NCBI GenBank assembly: GCA_938018155.1
Contig: CALIIG010000174.1
Span: 1 to 19,311, forward strand
Length of the DNA stretch: 19,311 nt
From: an uncultured Prevotella sp.
GTDB taxonomy: Bacteria; Bacteroidota; Bacteroidia; Bacteroidales; Bacteroidaceae
Direction of reading: 5' to 3'
A program made the position numbers and the translations under genes. The notes under the pieces were generated by a model that saw nothing but the letters and a program-made list of their open reading frames with translations, was not told where the DNA came from and ran no database searches. How positions within the stretch are numbered: position 1 is the stretch's first letter; the number at the start of each line of letters is the position of its first letter. Shown here piece by piece: positions 15,913-19,311 of this stretch.

Positions 15913-18900
15913 TTAAAATTTAAGGTTAAAGCCCACATTGATTACTCGTGTCGTAGGATATTGCAGCCCGCTCTCGGTAGTTCCTTCAGGGTCGAAGCCG
16001 TGCTTGTTGGTAATTGTAAACAGGTTTGTGCCGGCAACGTAGAGCCTGAGCGACTTGATACTGGCAAATTTAAGCCACTGCTGCGGCAGACTGTATCCCA
16101 CTTCAAAGTTGCGCAGCTTGATGTATCTTACGTTCTGGAACCAGAAATCGCTTGTCCAGTAGTTGCTGTGCGAGGCATTTCCTATGAGCGGCATGGGGTA
16201 TTTGCCTTTCACCAGGGGGCTGTTGGCGTCCCAAATATCGCTTAATGTCCAGCAGTCGCTGAGGTAATATTCGGGATTGTTGCCTCCATCGTGGAAGGGT
16301 CGCTTCTGTTCCCAGTTGGGCATAAAGCCGAGGCCGGAGCCTCCCGTAAGGTCGAAGGCGAGGTCAATGCCCTGCCATTTGAATGCAAAATTGAAACCAT
16401 AGTTGAAGTTTGGCGTGTTACCCGTCTGATAACCGATGGGTACTTCGTCCATGTTATTGATTACACCGTCGCCGTTCTGGTCTTTATACCTGATGTCGCC
16501 GGGGCGCAGGGTTTTGTTGCCGTAACCGTCGTTGTCGACAGTATAGTTTGCAATCTCGTCCCAACTCTGGAATTGTCCGTCCGACTGCAGCCCCCAGAAT
16601 ACGCCCGAATAGCGTCTTGTGTACGAATTTCTATATTCGTCCCAGCTGTTCGAAAAGCGCGGTTTGTATTGCTCCCAGTCGTAGCGTCGTGCATAGGTAA
16701 AATTGAAACCTGCCGAATATTGCAGCTTGTTCCACGTGTCGTGCCAGGTGATGGCACCGTCGAAACCTCTGCGGCGGTCAGAGTTCAGGTTCTCTTTCGG
16801 CAGCGAAAAGCCCACTTCATTCGGTATCAGCACGTCGTAACGGCTTGCCGGCAGGCCTGTACGCTTGCGGTTAAAATAGTCTAACGTACCCGTCAGGCGG
16901 TTGTTAAGAAATGCGTAATCAATACCAATGTCAAGAATATGAGCCTTCATCCACGTAAACGTTGTGGCGGGAAGGCCGCGCGCTACGCTTCCTATGACAT
17001 ACTTTCCACCCAGTGCAGTACCGCCGTTGCGATAGTTGTAGCCGCTCAGATAATCGTATGCAGCATAGCCGTCAACATCGTCATCGCCCACGGTTCCGTA
17101 CGATACACGAAGCTTTAAATCGTTGAAAATGGTGCCCAGTTTTGAGTTCTGCCACCATGTTTCTTCCGATATTCGCCAGCCTGCAGATGCTGCGGGGAAC
17201 GTGCCCCACCTGTGGCCGGGTGCCCATTTCCACGCACCGTCGCGGCGAACTGAAAATTCAAGCAGATACTTATTGGCGTAATCGTAGTTGACGCGCCCTA
17301 TCCATCCCAGGCGTGCTTCGGTTTGATCGCCGCGGTCGTCAAGCTCAACGAGGTCGCCGTAATAGATAAGTTTCATGGCGTTGGCAGCGGGCTGCGAGTG
17401 CATCCACACCGACGGCGTACGGCGTTTTGAGGCGTCAAGGCCCAGGATGGCCGAAACATGGTGCTGCCCGAAGTGCCTGTCGAAGGTAAGACGAAGGTTG
17501 GATGTAAGTTCCTCGTTGTGGCCAAGACGACGCTCGCGCCACGGATTGTTCATCTCATCGGTTACATAATACCTGTCGTTTACGCGGTCGTAGCCATACA
17601 GTTTCCACGTAAACTCGTGGTTGTTCAGCTGCTGGTATGCCAGGAAATAACCCAGCATCCACTGTGCTTTCAGGCCATAGCCAATATCATAGTCGGCATG
17701 TCCGTTGAGCTGTATGACGCGCCACTTGTCGCTGTACGCTTGTAATTCAGCAGTCCAAAGTTCGTGTCCGACTCGGAAGAGACCTTCTGTGGGTATTCAG
17801 GGTTGTCGTTAGCAAAGGGTCTTCGCGTTGGGAGATTGCGGTAAGTGGCGAATTGAGGCAGCCAGTAGTCGTCCACACCGGGCACACCGGGCTGACGCCT
17901 TTTTTCGATACGGCCGTTCATTGACGCCCCTACGGTAAGCCGGGTATTGATTTTTGCATCGATGTTCATTTGCACATTGGTGCGGTAAAAGCCTCCGTAA
18001 TTGCGTATAATAGCGTTTTGTGTAAGGTTGCCTATGGAGAAATAGTAGTTTATTTTGTCCGAACCGCCCGAAGCATTCATGCTGATATACGTCTGCGGAG
18101 AGGTGTTCCATACATACTTGTACCAGTCGAACCCGCGGTGATCAGCGTCAGCACCCGTCATCCACTTTTCGTATTCGTCCTTCGAATACGTGTAGGGCGT
18201 GCCCTGAACCGTCTGCGAAGCCACGTAATGGCTTAAATAAGTTTTCAGGCTTGCCGGCCTGGCCATGCGCGAAACATTCTGCCATCCGTAGTAGCCGTTT
18301 ACCTCAACGGCCAGCGATTCGTTAAGATGGCCGTGCTTGGTAGTTACTACAACCACACCGTTGGCAGCACGAACGCCGTAGATGGCTGCCGATGCGTCTT
18401 TGAGAATACTGATTTGTTCAATGTCGTTCTGGTCGATATTGTTGAACTGTCCCTCGTCTTTTACCACACCGTCAATAACGTAAAGCGGCGTGCCCATGTT
18501 GCGGATTTGCAGCGATGTAATGGCACCCGGGCGGCCGTCGGCCTGGCGTGAGTTGATGCCTGCTACCTTGCCTACGAGGGCACCCGAAACAGTGGTGGCA
18601 AGAGAACGTGATACATCCCTGGCGTTGATGCTTGAGATGGCACCCGTGAGCGATTCCTTTTTCTGCTGAATACCGAAGCCCTGCACAACCACCTCGTTGA
18701 GCGTCTGGTTGTCTTCTTTCATCGTTACGTTGATGCTGGCGCGGTTTCCTACGGTAATGGCCTGCTCGGTGAAACCCACGTAGCTTACAACGAGCACGGG
18801 GCTGCTGCCTTCAACCTGAATGGTATAGTTGCCGTCGGTATCGGTTATGGCACGGTTCTTCGTACCTTTCTCGGCTATGGTAACCCCGATCATGGGCTCG

Positions 18901-19109
18901 CCGTTGCCGTCAACAATCTTTCCCCTTACCGTTTTCTTTTGCTGGGGCAACGATATATGGGTTTTCTGAACGCTGTTTACAGGTTCGGCAGCCGTTACGT
19001 ACGGGCTGCACGCAAAGAGAAGCATTGCTGCGACCGAAGCCCGTATCGACAGCCTCGACAGCGAATGGCAGGGTAAGAGAACCAGTTTGTTACTTTGATA
19101 GGTTTTCAT
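15913..19109 (-). pseudogene. SusC/RagA-like TonB-dependent transporter with a frameshift (susC2)
   Basis: Two overlapping reading frames together encode one SusC. The N-terminal piece (from 19109) has a signal peptide (about 1-41), a carboxypeptidase-D-like domain (about 60-137), a TonB box (NEVVVQGFG) and the plug (MGTPLYVIDGVVKDEGQFNNIDQNDIEQISILKDASAAIYGVRAANGVVVVTT). It reads in frame to SESDTNFGLLNYK, at about residue 455. The rest continues in another frame as AYSDKWRVIQLNGHADYDIGYGLKAQWMLGYFLAYQQ down to the terminal RVINVGFNLKF. The switch is at about 17733-17750. One extra base there would restore a protein of about 1065 residues, the normal SusC length. As written, the first frame stops after 479 residues and loses most of the barrel. 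Both halves are otherwise well conserved, so the damage is recent or is a sequencing error. It heads the susC2-susD2-DUF3823 operon. Confidence 0.88.
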
Positions 19110-19311
19110 ACATGAATAAAAATAAGTGTTTTAAGTTAGTCATTAATAAGACAGCTTTTTTAAAAACGGTGTCAGCAGTGGGGCAAAAGCAGACCCTACG
19201 TGCTGCCGTACTTGCTATGTTACATAGGCTTTACGTTTAAGGTAGACAATGAGCGCGGCTCCGAACTGCCTGCGGGGGTGACGCATAACACCCCGGGCTT
19301 TCAACCGTTCT
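19110..19311. other. Region upstream of susC2
   Basis: This should contain the susC2 promoter. The best minus-strand candidate is an imperfect -7 element, TGCTTTTG (19191-19184), without a clear -33 partner. A small hairpin (GGGGTG/CACCCC, about 19275-19294) lies further upstream. No copies of the 8617-8648 repeat are seen, and no gene is supported up to the window edge. Confidence 0.4.

Overview
The window looks like chromosomal DNA from a Bacteroidota species, most likely Prevotella or a close relative. The evidence is two SusC/SusD pairs, a hybrid two-component system (HTCS), promoter elements of the Bacteroidota type (TAnnTTTG, with TTTG about 20 nt upstream), no Shine-Dalgarno sequences, and a 'DLQGRRV...GIYIYKGRKV' C-terminal tail of a kind common in Prevotella exported proteins. 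I saw no rRNA, tRNA, insertion sequence, phage gene or CRISPR array.

Layout. The left quarter is on the + strand: a secreted YncE/DUF5074-like beta-propeller protein (1-1248), a 509-nt gap rich in hairpins and 22-nt-period repeats, a rubrerythrin with a rubredoxin-like site at each end (1758-2411), a 385-nt gap with a strong terminator, and a crcB fluoride-channel gene broken by an apparent 1-nt deletion (2797-3173). An 18-bp perfect hairpin (3323-3364) separates this block from the rest, which is all on the - strand and converges on it.

The - strand part reads, in transcription order: susC2 (19109 to 15913, frameshifted), susD2 (15906 to 14065), a DUF3823 lipoprotein (14046 to 13354), a terminator, the HTCS regulator (12805 to 8735), susC1 (8505 to 5332) and susD1 (5305 to 3398), ending at the shared hairpin. 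The two SusCD pairs would each form an outer-membrane glycan importer: a TonB-dependent barrel with a surface lipoprotein lid. The HTCS would sense an imported oligosaccharide with its periplasmic propellers and activate transcription through its AraC-type DNA-binding domain. Its most likely target is susC1D1. An 11-bp direct repeat spaced 21 bp apart lies just upstream of the predicted susC1 promoter, where an AraC-type activator would be expected to bind.

No glycoside hydrolase, lyase or sulfatase is in the window, so the substrate cannot be named. Enzymes may lie to the right of the window or elsewhere in the genome. The main points for follow-up are the long repeat hairpin at 1495-1587, the candidate HTCS operator at 8617-8648, and two frameshifts (crcB and susC2), each explained by one missing base. 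These could be real decay or sequencing/assembly errors.
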